Of a DNA stretch of 64,000 nucleotides, positions 45,795-57,110 are shown one piece after another; positions within the stretch are counted from its first letter, which is position 1, and the number at the start of each line of letters is the position of its first letter. A program made the translations under genes and the position numbers. Origin of the DNA: Narthecium ossifragum (Eukaryota; Streptophyta; Magnoliopsida; Dioscoreales; Nartheciaceae); contig OY986971.1 of assembly GCA_963920575.1 (NCBI GenBank), positions 7,442,779 through 7,506,778 of the forward strand, given 5' to 3'. The notes below the pieces were generated by a model. It had not been told where the DNA came from, searched no databases, and saw only the letters and a program-made list of their open reading frames with translations.

Positions 45795-46471
45795 ACTCTG
45801 TGTGTGCCCAATGTCCATGACTTATGTCCCCGTATGAGAGGTGGCTAGACAATGAGGGTCGACGGTGAGTGTAGCGGCGATATGCGAACCCTGTGTCCAT
45901 ACCCGTAGCGAATCATCACCCTTGTTTCATCATTGGGTGAGCGGGGTAGAACTCTCGGGGAATCAGTAAAGCCGGTGTGAGCCTTGAGTCACTCCTGAGA
46001 GTTAGGCGGAGAATGACATTGTTGTTGTTGTGTTTCCTTTGTGTATGACGTTAGAGTAGATTCCCTACTGAGCTCATTGCTCACCCTATCCGGGTTGCGT
46101 TTGTAGGTGTAGTTGCGGTTTTTTCAGGTTCAGGTGCTTGTCATTCTAGAGGTGCGTCGACTTCAGGTGGTGTGTAAACTCGAGAAATTATCTTATGTTG
46201 CCCATTTACAGTTTTAGACTTTAGAACTTCTATAATGTGTTTGGATACGTGTTGCATAACTTTTATTTGGTGATTTATGAGAGAAGGATGTCTATCTAAA
46301 TTCATGAAATTGAAGAATATAATGACTAGATTATTACCCTTATGTAATTATTTTTAAACTGTTTAAATTAGTGATGGGTTTCGTATACGTAAATTGTGCA
46401 CCAAATGTTAGATTGTAGACAGGTTAGTTCATGCCTCGATCCAGATGGATTTTCTAGGTCATGGTGTGACA

Positions 46472-47180
46472 GGAGTTCATGGTGACTTGTGAAATTGGGG
46501 AAAATAAGCTACAAGCCAAAGTTGAACTAGCCAGAGAGGACCATAACCACCCAAACCTCAACTATCAACCAGCTAGTCGACACTGTAATACATCCATCTC
46601 TAAATGGGTGATAGTAAGAAGGTAGAAAGACATAGATGTCGGCCAGTGCCTATTTCAATAGCAAGGATCATATAGCCCTTGATCGGACTCTTCGAAGAGG
46701 GACAAAGTACAAATTTACATTGCAAAAAAAATATGAAGGCTACTTGTTCATGGAAGGAAGGAACATAACGATATTTGCTACTTTTAGTATGAGCCATAAG
46801 AAAGCCACCATAATTTTTGGCTTCATCAAGATTCTTGTATGACATATCATCCGAGATAGTATCACCAAAAGGAGAAAGGTCAATGAGCAAACACATATTG
46901 ACCAGAGTAATGGTCATGGTTCCGAAGGGAAAAACAAAAATGTTCGATTCAGAAGACCAAAAGCAGAACGAATCCAACATGAGGCTCGACTCTTGATCGG
47001 AGACCTTGGTAGTCAAATAAAGAAAATCAAAAATCCTGGCCTACTAAAAAATGGCTTTGGTTGGTGAATGACCTATCATGCATTCATACAAATCACTAAA
47101 CACTTTGTCAGAAATGGGCCAAGACTTGATGGAGTTCTTTTAGTAGTGTCATCTAGATACATAGGATGAATCAAGGCAAG
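46472..47180 (-). pseudogene. Antisense PMD gene, middle fragment
   Basis: The longest open stretch (46,600-47,016) reads 'SSLMLDSFCFWSSESNIFVF', 'PFGTMTITLVNMCLLIDLSP' and 'CKFVLCPSSKSPIKGYMILA'. It aligns with 'NLLLSSFLFWSTEYNNFIFP' and 'CKFVLCLPSKKPVKGYIGLA' in the copy at 7,014. 47,016-47,180 continues upstream with 'WPISDKVFSDLYECMIGHSP', matching 'WPLADDKFTKWHSRIVSHLD', and carries stops. To the left it resumes at 44,203 beyond a Gypsy LTR, and to the right at 56,052 beyond a Gypsy element. The two PMD copies are clearly homologous but well diverged. Confidence 0.8.
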
Positions 47181-47185
47181 TTATC

Positions 47186-49574
47186 TGTCACGCCCCACCC
47201 CAATTTAAATCCATATTTATCCCAATAATTACTGAAAATTTCGGCATGACCCTTGGGGACGGGCACGTGAGTTCACATTTACAACCTGTCAATCACTAAT
47301 AATACATAATTTACAACATTTAATCACAACTATTGGAAACACATTCGCCCACCTACATTCATTCATTCATTTCATCCACATGTTTGATGTACATAGGATT
47401 TGTAGATATCAAAATACAGGATATTACATCCCAAATTTACAATATGCAACCTTTTTTCCAAATTCCAACATATACATGCTTTTTCATACATAATAAAAGA
47501 AGCAAAAAATACAGAATGACTCCTTTGCACAGTACATGATCTCCATAGGGTGTAGTGGTCTCGGGCCTACCTGCACCAAAAACCCAAATAATGAGCTCAA
47601 AAGCCCAATAGGAGTCACCTGACACACTCTAGGACACTGGTGTACACCCACCTATCCTAGTATACTACCCAAGCATGGTCTGGCAAGTATGGGTAAGTCT
47701 TACATGCACATCACCGCGTCCGGCCGCCAATGCTAGCCCATACCCCTATAGACTCTATACACAGCCCCAGTATACTAGTATAGGTACAACATCATATACT
47801 AGTTTACTGATCCTAATATGGTCTGGCTAGTCTGGGTAAGTCTTACACGCACAGTCGCCACGTCCGGCCATCAATGCTCGCCCAGACCCCTATAGACTCA
47901 ATACAGGCCTCAGCATACTAGTATAGGCAACACATCCTCGAAACAGATCCTCAAAACAGATCCTCAATCAGATCAAAGCCTCAAGTCAAGTCCTCAATCA
48001 GATCAAATCCTCAAGTCAGATCTTTAATCAGATCAAAGTCCTCAGATCAAGTCATCAACTTAATCCCTAGACTCTGACTAGTCTAGCTACATGACCCGAC
48101 TAGACCCAACCATAATCCCTGTCCTAAGACAGACCTAACATTCCTAGCATGTATGCACAAATCACATAAATAATTGATCAATCAATAAAATGTATAATTT
48201 AATCTCATTACACATACATACAGGAAATCATCATATACATACATAACATGTCATAAATAAGCTTGTAATGGCCTCAACTAGCCCAACAAGCTCTAGCACA
48301 AAAAATACATTATCATGGCATACCATAGCTTTGCATATACACACAAGATTAAGAAAGTACATAAATATAACATGGCATCAACACATTTATATAGCAACAG
48401 AGCACAACAAATCCTAGAAGGTAACTCCTACCTCAAGGAAGCAATCCAAGCGTAAACTCTAAGTCCGGGAACCCATGTCACACTCCGACAGTTGACGGGC
48501 GCTCAATTGATCGCCTAAAGCACAAAAATCAAGATTACGATCAAGTAGAGCTCCAAACGCCGTTAAATCTACTAGAATTAGACCGATCTCGAAAAGTCGA
48601 TCGAAACAGTATGGAAAATGACGAAATCAGACGTCGAAGGGATCTGGCGCACGTAGCGAACAACTAACGTGCACTGTGCGCACAAGGTGCTTGCCAGCGC
48701 ACCAAGGCAGCAACTGCGCATGTGCACATCATCGTCATCCTCCCAAGGAAGATCGCCGGAGCTCGCGCCGGAGCCCCATCGGATCTCCAAACCGGGGTGC
48801 TCAAGCACCGGGGAAAAATACCAGAGGAGAAGAGGGAAGCTACACATTGTCCCTAGCACAAGATTCCCAAGAAGTTCGCGTGGCCACGGCCAGAGAATGG
48901 TCGGCAGGATCCTTGCTGGAATCCATGGCTGGGAGGGAGGAAAACAGAGTTTTTCAACTTGGGAAACTCCAGGGACAAAAAGAGGACGGCGTCGGGGTTC
49001 ACCACCAGCCCCTTCCCAACGCTGCAGTCGTCGGGAAGAGGAGCGGCGTGAACTCCGACGTCATCTCCGGCGACCCATCGCCAGACAAACCCATGAAAAC
49101 CCTAAAACACGCCGGAAAACCCACCAAAAACTCGGAATCGAAGGAGGGAGAAGATAGAAGCTCACCTTGGATGAGATCGGGAAGAACTCCGACGGAGAGC
49201 CGCACCGAACGTTCACTCCCCGGCGAGCTCCATCACCCCTATTGCTCGATCTCACCCTCTCTACTCCTCTTCCTCCCTCTCTCACGATCTCTCTCCCTCG
49301 CTGCCGATCTCGCCCTCTCTAACTCCGGCGTCGGCGATCTTTCTTGCTTCTTCTCCATCTCCCTCCCGATCTCTCTCTCAATCTCTCTTTTGATCTCTCT
49401 CAATCTCCCTCTATCTCTCTCTCGGGTTGGCAACTAAAAAGAAGAGAAGAGAAGGGACTCGAATTCTCTAGAAGGAGGGGTATTTTTTGCAGGTTACACC
49501 CTGTAAGACTCAAAATTACACAAAAGGTCCTTCAATCGTACATAAAAACCCTTAAATGCAAATAGGTCCTTACA
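47186..49574 (-). repeat. 3' LTR of the non-autonomous Gypsy element
   Basis: It starts TGTCACGCCCCACCCC on the plus strand and ends GGTCCTTACA, 2,389 bp. Within it, a diverged tandem pair (about 47,640-47,760 and 47,780-47,930) repeats 'TATGGTCTGGC(A)AGTATGGGTAAGTC' with CCGCGTCCGGCC. Open frames at 48,676-49,437 are in the C/T-rich LTR portion and are mirrored in the other LTR, so I do not call them genes. Confidence 0.85.
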
Positions 49575-50011
49575 ACCTCCCCCCTTAAGGGAATTTCGTC
49601 CCCGAAATTCGACTCGAGCATGAAAAACGAAAATCACCAAGCTCAAGCTCGCATCCTTGACACACCAATCATACTCGGGCCCCAGCCCCGACAGGTGTCC
49701 CCTCTATTCAACTCCACAGTGGAAACATTTGTTGCAGGTTATTATCACAATCATCATGGTAGTTTGGCTAGACTGGCATGTGGTCACACTTATCAGTCCA
49801 GCCCCGTACCACTACCTCAGACTCCCGGAAACACGCGAACTAGCAACCAACGCCTCGCGAACCAACAGGCAGTCCCAAAGGTAGTGTACCAGTGACTGGC
49901 ACCCCAAGTAGAAGACCGACACTCACCCAGTCCTACGCCCTCACATCCCACTAAGGGTCCGACTACACGTTCACCAAATTATGACTTATGGCAAACGGCT
50001 AGTTGTTTAAC
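49575..50011 (-). other. Internal region of the non-autonomous Gypsy element, left part
   Basis: Polypurine tract at the left edge, otherwise non-coding. Confidence 0.7.
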
Positions 50012-52422
50012 TGTTGCGCCCCAACCCGCGAAAGCCCAACCAGGTCGGGCGACGCGAACCGGAACCTAACATAACGCGGAAGAAAAGCTGGCGAGGGTTC
50101 CCTCTAACCTATTGGTCTCCCTAATAGTTCACCAAAAGCACCCCCAATTAAATTACAACAATATAATAAGCCTCGAACCACAGATTACAAACCCAAATGA
50201 ATTTAATATACATATCCTCGGAGAGGGGAAGATTCAAATACAACATTGCTCCCGTAGGAGACTATCTAACATAGGGTAAAAGCAGTAAACGATCACCACC
50301 TCTCAAAGTCCACCAGGCGCCGCCGCACCGCCGACCAACTGCCCGGTAGGGGCCACGGAAGAAGAACTGACGCCTGCATCTGCAAAACGCAGCCCGGGTA
50401 GATGTGAGCACTAAGCTCAGTAGGGTTCTACACTACGTCACACAGAATGAAGAGGGAAACGCAACAGTGTCGCCCTCAAGTAAGACCTGGGTGTATACAG
50501 GGGTCCCATAACCCCACCGCGTGTCCCTGAGGCCCTTAATCATGGTCTTCCAGCCGGGTTGGTCACATGTCAGGTGACACTCAGTAGCAGGAAACAACAC
50601 TGCTGACTCACAAGTAGGAACACGATACTGCATGCGGGAAATGGCACCGCTGAGTAGGCAACTCCTCTACTCCAGAGTCAACACAGTGGAACACCGGCTA
50701 CACCTCAGCATCCGACTCAAGGCTGATACGACCTCTACAATCACCAAACAACAGGTGTACCAGTCCTCTAGGCTTATCATCAAGTTTGACTGGACACTAC
50801 AATTCAAACCGGTTCCAAATTACCCAATCCCGGTCCTAGGGCTAAGTCCGAGTTTCCAGCCTCGGGATGGGGACCCACAGATCACCCACGCCCTAACTAA
50901 TGCAACTAATGCACAACAGAGAATGCATGCTATGAATATGCACAGACAAGAAGTAAAGCATGCAACAGTATGACAAACATCATATAAGTCAACCGGATCG
51001 CTGCAGCGGTACTACCGACCGCTGCCAGCCGATCCGCAGCGGGTCCCGGCATTACGACGGTACCACGACCATCGACCGCAGACTCCTGCAACGGAAAGCA
51101 ACCCCGAAAACGATGATGAACAGTAAATAATATTATATTATATTCCGAAATATAATATTATATTCAAAACACCCAAAAGTTCTCTACTAGAGGCTATTTG
51201 ACCCCGTCGATCCGACATCCAAACGACGTTGGATTGGAGATCAAACTTAGCCACCAGTATATCTACATGTATGGATCAACATATCCAAAATCCAGAATCA
51301 TCCAACGGTTAGATTAATGGAAAAACGCTAATCAAAACCACTAATCAAAACTAACTTACCAATTAATTACTGCAAGGCAGCCCGCCAGTAATAAATTCAT
51401 AACAATTCGTAGGAAAATCGTAAAATTACGAAATAAACTGGAATGGAAAGCTAACGAAGAGATCTACAACTCTTATGTTTATCAAAACCCAAGATCATAC
51501 ACGTACAAGCCGGAACACTCGCCGCAAGCCGGCTGTTCTTCAATAACAGCAGAAAACCGGAAAATCCGAGATTAATCATGCATAAATTCTACTCAAATCT
51601 CAACCAAACATCATGAAACTTATATCAGTAATTCTACTAGGTAAGAGGAAGCTAATAACTACAAGATCAACAAGATCAAACGGCTAGATCACGAGAAACC
51701 CACTAAAGAACACATATAGGTAGAAGAACCTACCTAACAGCGCACTCCTCGTCTGATCCCTCGTAAACACGTCACCAACAAGGCTCCAAATCACCTCAGC
51801 GATCTTCCTCTCGTCGTCACGAATCCAACAAGCTTTCAAGCTCCTAAAAAGGTGATCGGAGGAGGGAGAACGACGAAGAAGTAGGGGGCTGCCAGAAGAA
51901 ACAGAGGAAACAGGGCTCCGCGGGAAAGAAGAGAAAGAAGGAAGAAGAAGAGAAGGGAAGAGAAGGGAAGAAGAGGAAGGAAAGCCCGGGGGAAAGCCGG
52001 AGGAAAGGGGAAGGAGGGGAGGGAAAGTCCTCCCCTTCTGACAAGAGAGAGCGATGGCCGGCTGCCGTCCTCGCGAAGGAGAAAAAAGCCACCGACTTAC
52101 TCACGAGTCCGATCGATCACTCCTTCGAGCGATCGATCGCTCACGGGCCGTAAGCTGCCCAAAAGCAAGCTTCCGCGCGCCCGAGCTGGGATCTTCCGAT
52201 CCCGGGTCCACCTAACCATTCTAAACAAGCACTAACACATACAAGGTCAGTGTGTGCACATGCGGGTGTGAAACAAACCAACAAGGCGCAATTTACCAAA
52301 TTGCCCTTGTGGTCCAAGAAACAATGCGATCCACCGGATCTCGCGCTCGACGCAAAGCAAACCAACGAGCCACGGGCCTGATCCAGCCGGTCGACCCAGG
52401 AGTAGAGGGACGAGTCCTCACA
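50012..52422 (-). mobile_element. Solo Gypsy (Tekay/Del-like) LTR
   Basis: On the plus strand it starts TGTTGCGCCCCAACCC and ends GAGTCCTCACA; on the minus strand that is TGTGAGGACTCG...GGGGCGCAACA, the same group as the LTR at 17,561. A perfect duplication TTAAC lies at 50,007-50,011 and 52,423-52,427. GCGATCGATCGC occurs near 52,130. Confidence 0.9.
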
Positions 52423-52427
52423 TTAAC

Positions 52428-53782
52428 CATCGGTGATGCATGTGCCATTACCTCATTCTCTTCGGTCGGCCACCATAATTGGTCTTGCCCTAACGAAGCG
52501 AACTACAATCTACTATTCAAGGCTTTCCGCAGCCAAGCATATCATCACGCAAGTCTCGTACCGAGAGAAGAATGTAGCCTAACAGATCATCACCAAGAAC
52601 ACACTAGTCCGAACGGTCACACATCTCAAAACCCCTAGCTACAACACAAGAAGAAGCGCCTGGCCCCTACGACCACCAAACAAAAGACAACAACCAACCG
52701 GGCGAACCCGCACACAGCAAACAGATCATACATAGAACATAACAAACAACCACACAAATTCTAGTATAGGTCTACGAAAATCTAGCTCAGTTCAAGACTA
52801 CAATTTCTTCCGAAATAAATCACCGTATTAATAATAAAGAGCCAGAAACATTAAATCTCCTCTCAAATCTCGGCAAGACCAACAGATTTAACGAAAGCCA
52901 ATAATGAAATTTGTTCTCCATAAACTATCTCCAACTCATAGAAGAAACGACAATCAACTAATATTCATACTTCAACAAGGTCAAAGCATGTAAAACAAAC
53001 TAAATCAACAACAGACAACCATCAACAAGTTCGGAGAAAAGCATCGGGCAAGATTCAATATTTCTTTCAAATTCCACAAGACCAGACATTGGAAAGCAAC
53101 CTAAATCATTTCCTTTCTTTGATAACTAAATAACGGATAAAACATCCTTTAATCTGGTCGGAAAACATCGATCTCAAAACATCAACGACAAATCTAATAA
53201 GAATGCCTCAATACTTTCACCAGTTGCTTCTCAATGTACTAAATGATGTTAAAATGAGAACCAAGTATCAACAAGAAACCCAAACAATCAATACTTTCAC
53301 CAGTTGCTTCTCAATGTACTAAATGATGTTAAAATAAGAACCAAGTATCAACAAGAAACCCAAACAATAATATAAGAATTTCACTTTTGAGTTTTGAAAA
53401 CCCAAAGAGAGCTAAAACCTGCAATACTAAATCAACCCAACACAAACACCATGAACTGCTTTCTTGAAACCAACAACCAAACAAACTCTCTAGAGGTTTC
53501 TGCTCTTCAGCCCAAAAAAAAAAATTGATTAAACCAAGCATTTTAGATCCTCAAAACCATCAGAAATTGGGAGAGGAATATGTTTTCCGACAGAATAATA
53601 AAATATCAACAATCAAACCGATTTCCCCCGATCAAACATATTCAAATAAAGAATTTAAAATAAAAACAATCAAGCATGCAAGGATGCATCTAAAGACTCT
53701 ATCTAGCCCATTCCTATCCATCTATACTATGAACCATCCTATCTCACCCTAGGTACCTACAACCTAGGCTCTGATACCAACC
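52428..53782 (-). other. Internal region of the non-autonomous Gypsy element, right part
   Basis: No gag or pol frame is seen. It contains an 80-bp tandem duplication and ends with the primer site at about 53,763-53,780. Confidence 0.7.
53209..53368. repeat. 80-bp tandem duplication
   Basis: 53,209-53,288 and 53,289-53,368 are two adjacent copies (CAATACTTTCACCAG... to ...CCCAAACAAT) with one difference seen (ATGAG against ATAAG). The near identity makes this a recent event. Confidence 0.95.
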
Positions 53783-56046
53783 TTTCAATCACTAATAATA
53801 CATAATTTACAACATTTAATCACAACTATTGGGAACACATTCGCCTACCTACATTCATTCATTCATTTCATCCGCATGTTTCATGTACATAGGATTTGTA
53901 GACATCAAAATACATGATATTACAACCCAAATTTACAATAAACAACCCTTTTTCCAAATTCCAACATATACATGCTTTACATACATAATAAAAGAAGCAA
54001 AAATACAGAATGACTCCTCTGCACAGTACATGATCTCCATAGGGTGTAGTGGTCTCGGGCCTACCTGCACCAAAAACCCAAATAATGAGCTCAAAAGCCC
54101 AGTAGGAGTCACCTGACACACTCTAGGACACTGGTGTACACCCACCTATCCTAGTATACTGCCCAAGTATGGTCTGGCTAGTATGGGTAAGTCTTACATG
54201 CACAGCATCGCGTTCGGCCGCCAACACTAGCCCATACCCCTATAGACTCTATACCCAGCCCCAGTATACTAGTATATGTATAACATCCTATACTAGTTTA
54301 CTTATCCTAGTATGGTCTGGCTAGTCTAGGTAAGTCTTACAAGCACAATCGCCGCATCCGGCCGTCAATGCTCACCCAGACCCCTATAGACTCTATACAG
54401 AGCTCAGTATACTAGTGTATGCAACACATCCTCAAAACATATCCTCAATCAAATCAAAGCCTCAAGTCAAGTCCTCAATCAGATCAAATCCTCAAGTCAG
54501 ATCTTTAATCAGATCAAAGTTCTCATATCAAGTCATCAACTTAGTCCCTAGACTCTGACTAGTCTAGGTACATGACCCGACTAGACCCAACCATAATCCA
54601 TGTCCTAAGACAGACCTGACATTCCTAGCATGTATGCACAAATCACTTAAATAATTGATCAATCAATAAAATGGTCAATTTAATCTCATTACACATACAT
54701 ACAGGAAATCATCATATACATACATAACATGTCATAAATAAGCTTGTAATGGCCTCAACTAGCCCAACAAGCTCTAGCACAAAAAATACATTATCATGGC
54801 ATACCATAGCTTTGCATATACACACAAGATTAAGAAAGTACATAAATATAACATGGCATCAACACATTTATATAGCAACAGAGCACAACAAATCCTAGAA
54901 GGTAATTCCTACCTCAAGGAAGCAATCCAAACGTAAACTCTAAGTCCGGGAACCCACGTCACGCTCCGACCGACACTTGACGGCCGCTCAATTGATCGCC
55001 TAAAGCACCAAAATCAATATTACGATCAAGTAGAGCTCCAAACGCCGTTAAATCTACTAGAATTAGACCGATCTTGAAAAGCCGATCGAAACGGCATGGA
55101 AAAAGATGAAATCAGACGTCGAAGGGATCTGCTGCACGTAGCGAGCAACTAACATGCACTGTGCGCACAGGGTGCTGGCCAGCGCACCAAGGCAACAACT
55201 GCGCACGCGCACATCATCGTCATCCTCCCCAGGAAGATCACCGGAGCTGTCGGATCTCGAAACCGGGGTGCTCAAGCACCGGGGGAAAATACCAGAGGAG
55301 CAGAGGGATGCTACACGTTGTCCCTAGCACAAGATTCCCAAGATGTTCGCGCAGCCACGGCCAGAGAATGGCCGGTCGGATCCTTGCCGGGATCCATGGC
55401 CGAGAGGGAGGAAAACAGAGTTTTCCAACTTGGGAAACTCCAGGGATAAAAAGAGGACGGCGTCGGGGTTCACCACCAGCCCCTTCCCAACGCTGCAGTC
55501 GCCGGGAAGAGGAGCGGCGTCAACTCCGACGTCGTCTCTGGCGACCCATCGTCGGAGAATCCCACGAAAACCCCAAAACACGCTGGAAAACCCACCAAAA
55601 ACTCAGAATCGAAGGAGGGAGAAGATAGAAGCTCACCTTGGATGAGATCGGGAAGAACTCCGACGGAGAGCCGAGTCGAACGTTCACTCCCCGGCGAGCT
55701 CCATCGCCCCTGCTGCTCGATCTCACCCTCTTTGCTCCTCTTCTTCCCTCTCTCATGATCTCTATCCCTCGCTGCCGATCTCGCCCTCTCTAACTCAGGC
55801 GCCGGCGATCTTTCTTGCTTCCTCTCCATCTCACTCCCGATCTCTTTCTCGATCTCTCTTCCGAGCTCTCTCAATCTCCCTCTATCTCTCTCTCGGGTTG
55901 GCAGCCAAAAAGAAGAGAAGAGAAGGGACTCGAATTCTATAGAAGGAGGGGTATTTTTTGCAGAAAACACCCTGCAAGTCCCAAAATTACACAAAAGGTC
56001 CTCCAATCTTACATTAAAACCCCTTAAATGCAAATAGGTCCTTACA
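53783..56046 (-). repeat. 5' LTR of the non-autonomous Gypsy element, 3'-truncated
   Basis: It matches 47,287-49,574. The counterpart of 47,186-47,281 is absent, and the LTR passes straight into the primer site. The motif CAACC is shared at the two joined points (47,282-47,286 and 53,778-53,782), as in a microhomology deletion. Confidence 0.85.
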
Positions 56047-56051
56047 TTATC

Positions 56052-56267
56052 ACTCAGAGGAGAGGAAGTGGTTTGGACAAAAACATTGGGGACCAAAGAA
56101 GAAGTCTTGAAATAAGGACCGAGTCCATAAAGGTTAGGGTTTGAAACCTCATCAAACCAAGCCAGAAATTGCTCTTCCACTCTAGCGGCTACCAAGATCT
56201 TGGTGTACTGCGTCATGGCATCGTTTGGCTTTTCCCTAAGAGTTTGTTTATCATGTCTGTGTCTCAT
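56052..56267 (-). pseudogene. Antisense PMD gene, 5' fragment
   Basis: On the minus strand the frame from the ATG at 56,265-56,267 reads 'MRHRHDKQTL...LAWFDEVSNPNLYGLGPYF', followed by 'VFVQTTSSPLSDN' and then the Gypsy element. It corresponds in position and layout to the first 90 residues of the PMD gene at 7,014 ('FFSLGPCFISDLLPS...SFPLSDD'), with weak similarity. The duplicated target TTATC follows. A solo LTR lies in its leader at 56,369-56,981. Confidence 0.6.
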
Positions 56268-56368
56268 GGTTATCGACGAGGAACAGAGAACCCAAAGAAA
56301 AGACACGCAGTTGAGGAAGAAGACGATGAGGGTGAAGAAAGGTCTCAGTGAAGAAGAGGATGACAAAG

Positions 56369-56981
56369 TGACGCAGGGTAAGTGTGAAAGAAGCCTCTCA
56401 ATGGGAGAGACGACCATCTTCTCAATGGGAGAGAAAAGTAGAATTCTCAAGAGGAGAAAACAACCCTAAATTTTCTTATTCATCAAACTCCTCCCTAATT
56501 ACATGCCCTACGTCTCTCCTTTTATAGAATAAGGAGAGACCAACTTACAGATGGAATCAAATTAGGAATTAAACTCAAACCCAATTACTAATTAACTAAT
56601 CCCAAATTTAAGAAAGAAGAAAATGGCTAGAAATAGGAAAACCTGCTAAAAATAGTAAAGACCGATAACCTGCTAAAAAAGGAAAAATTTACACTAAAAC
56701 GAATTTTTAGGCCATAAGGAAAAGGAATCTGGATCTTTGGAGGCCCTGGTCATGGAGAGATCAAAGATCTCTGATGAGTCTTGTGGAGCTCATCGAGACA
56801 GTCGAAACGGCTGGTCACACGCCCCGATCGGACACCGTTGCCGAAAGTTATGCCCATCTGACGGTCATGGTCGTACGGAGATCTGAGTCGAATTGAGGGA
56901 GTTCGAACACGACCTAAACGCTTAGGGAGTCTCTCTGGTCTGGGCTCAGCCAGGTGAGGATCTGGAATTGGTCCTGCATCA
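56369..56981 (-). mobile_element. Short solo LTR
   Basis: The termini are TGACGCAGG and CCTGCATCA, and a perfect duplication CAAAG lies at 56,364-56,368 and 56,982-56,986. A TATA box (CTATAAAAGGAG) on the minus strand at about 56,517-56,528 gives the orientation. It sits in the leader region of the antisense PMD gene. Confidence 0.8.
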
Positions 56982-57110
56982 CAAAGGGGAAGAACACAAA
57001 AGAGTTTTGGAATTAATAAGATCCGGGATGTAAAGAAAGGCTAGAATAGTGGGTGATGTAGTCCTTTTTAAATCAAATGTCATTTTTTAATGATTACATG
57101 AGGTGCAAAA

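Larger units (their letters stand above)
44204..46471 (+). mobile_element. Gypsy (Tekay/Del-like) LTR within the PMD gene
   Basis: The right end is GGTCATGGTGTGACA at 46,471 and the GAACCGGGGGAG and CGATCCGTGCGATTCAGG blocks are shared with the other LTRs of this group. The left end lacks a clean TG start and was placed where PMD similarity stops; GGAGG (44,199-44,203) against GGAGT (46,472-46,476) may be the duplication. PMD codons continue on the other side. It holds a TA microsatellite and a MITE. Confidence 0.65.
47186..56046 (-). mobile_element. Non-autonomous Gypsy element with long LTRs
   Basis: The two LTRs are 47,186-49,574 and 53,783-56,046, highly similar throughout. A perfect duplication TTATC lies at 47,181-47,185 and 56,047-56,051. 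The minus strand reads GTTGGTATCAGAGCCTAG (primer site) at about 53,763-53,780 next to the right LTR and CCTTAAGGGGGGAGGT (polypurine tract) at 49,575-49,590 next to the left LTR. The element is on the minus strand. The internal region, without its nested solo LTR, is about 1.8 kb with no gag or pol. The 5' LTR lacks its last 96 bp. Confidence 0.9.

Noticed and set aside
48676..49437. Long open frames (162-253 codons) in C/T-rich sequence
   Set aside because: They lie in the LTR, recur with differences in the sister LTR (55,161-56,450) and show no domain.
55470..56450. 326-codon minus-strand open frame
   Set aside because: It is a chance fusion of the PMD 5' fragment, a solo-LTR end and the Gypsy LTR.
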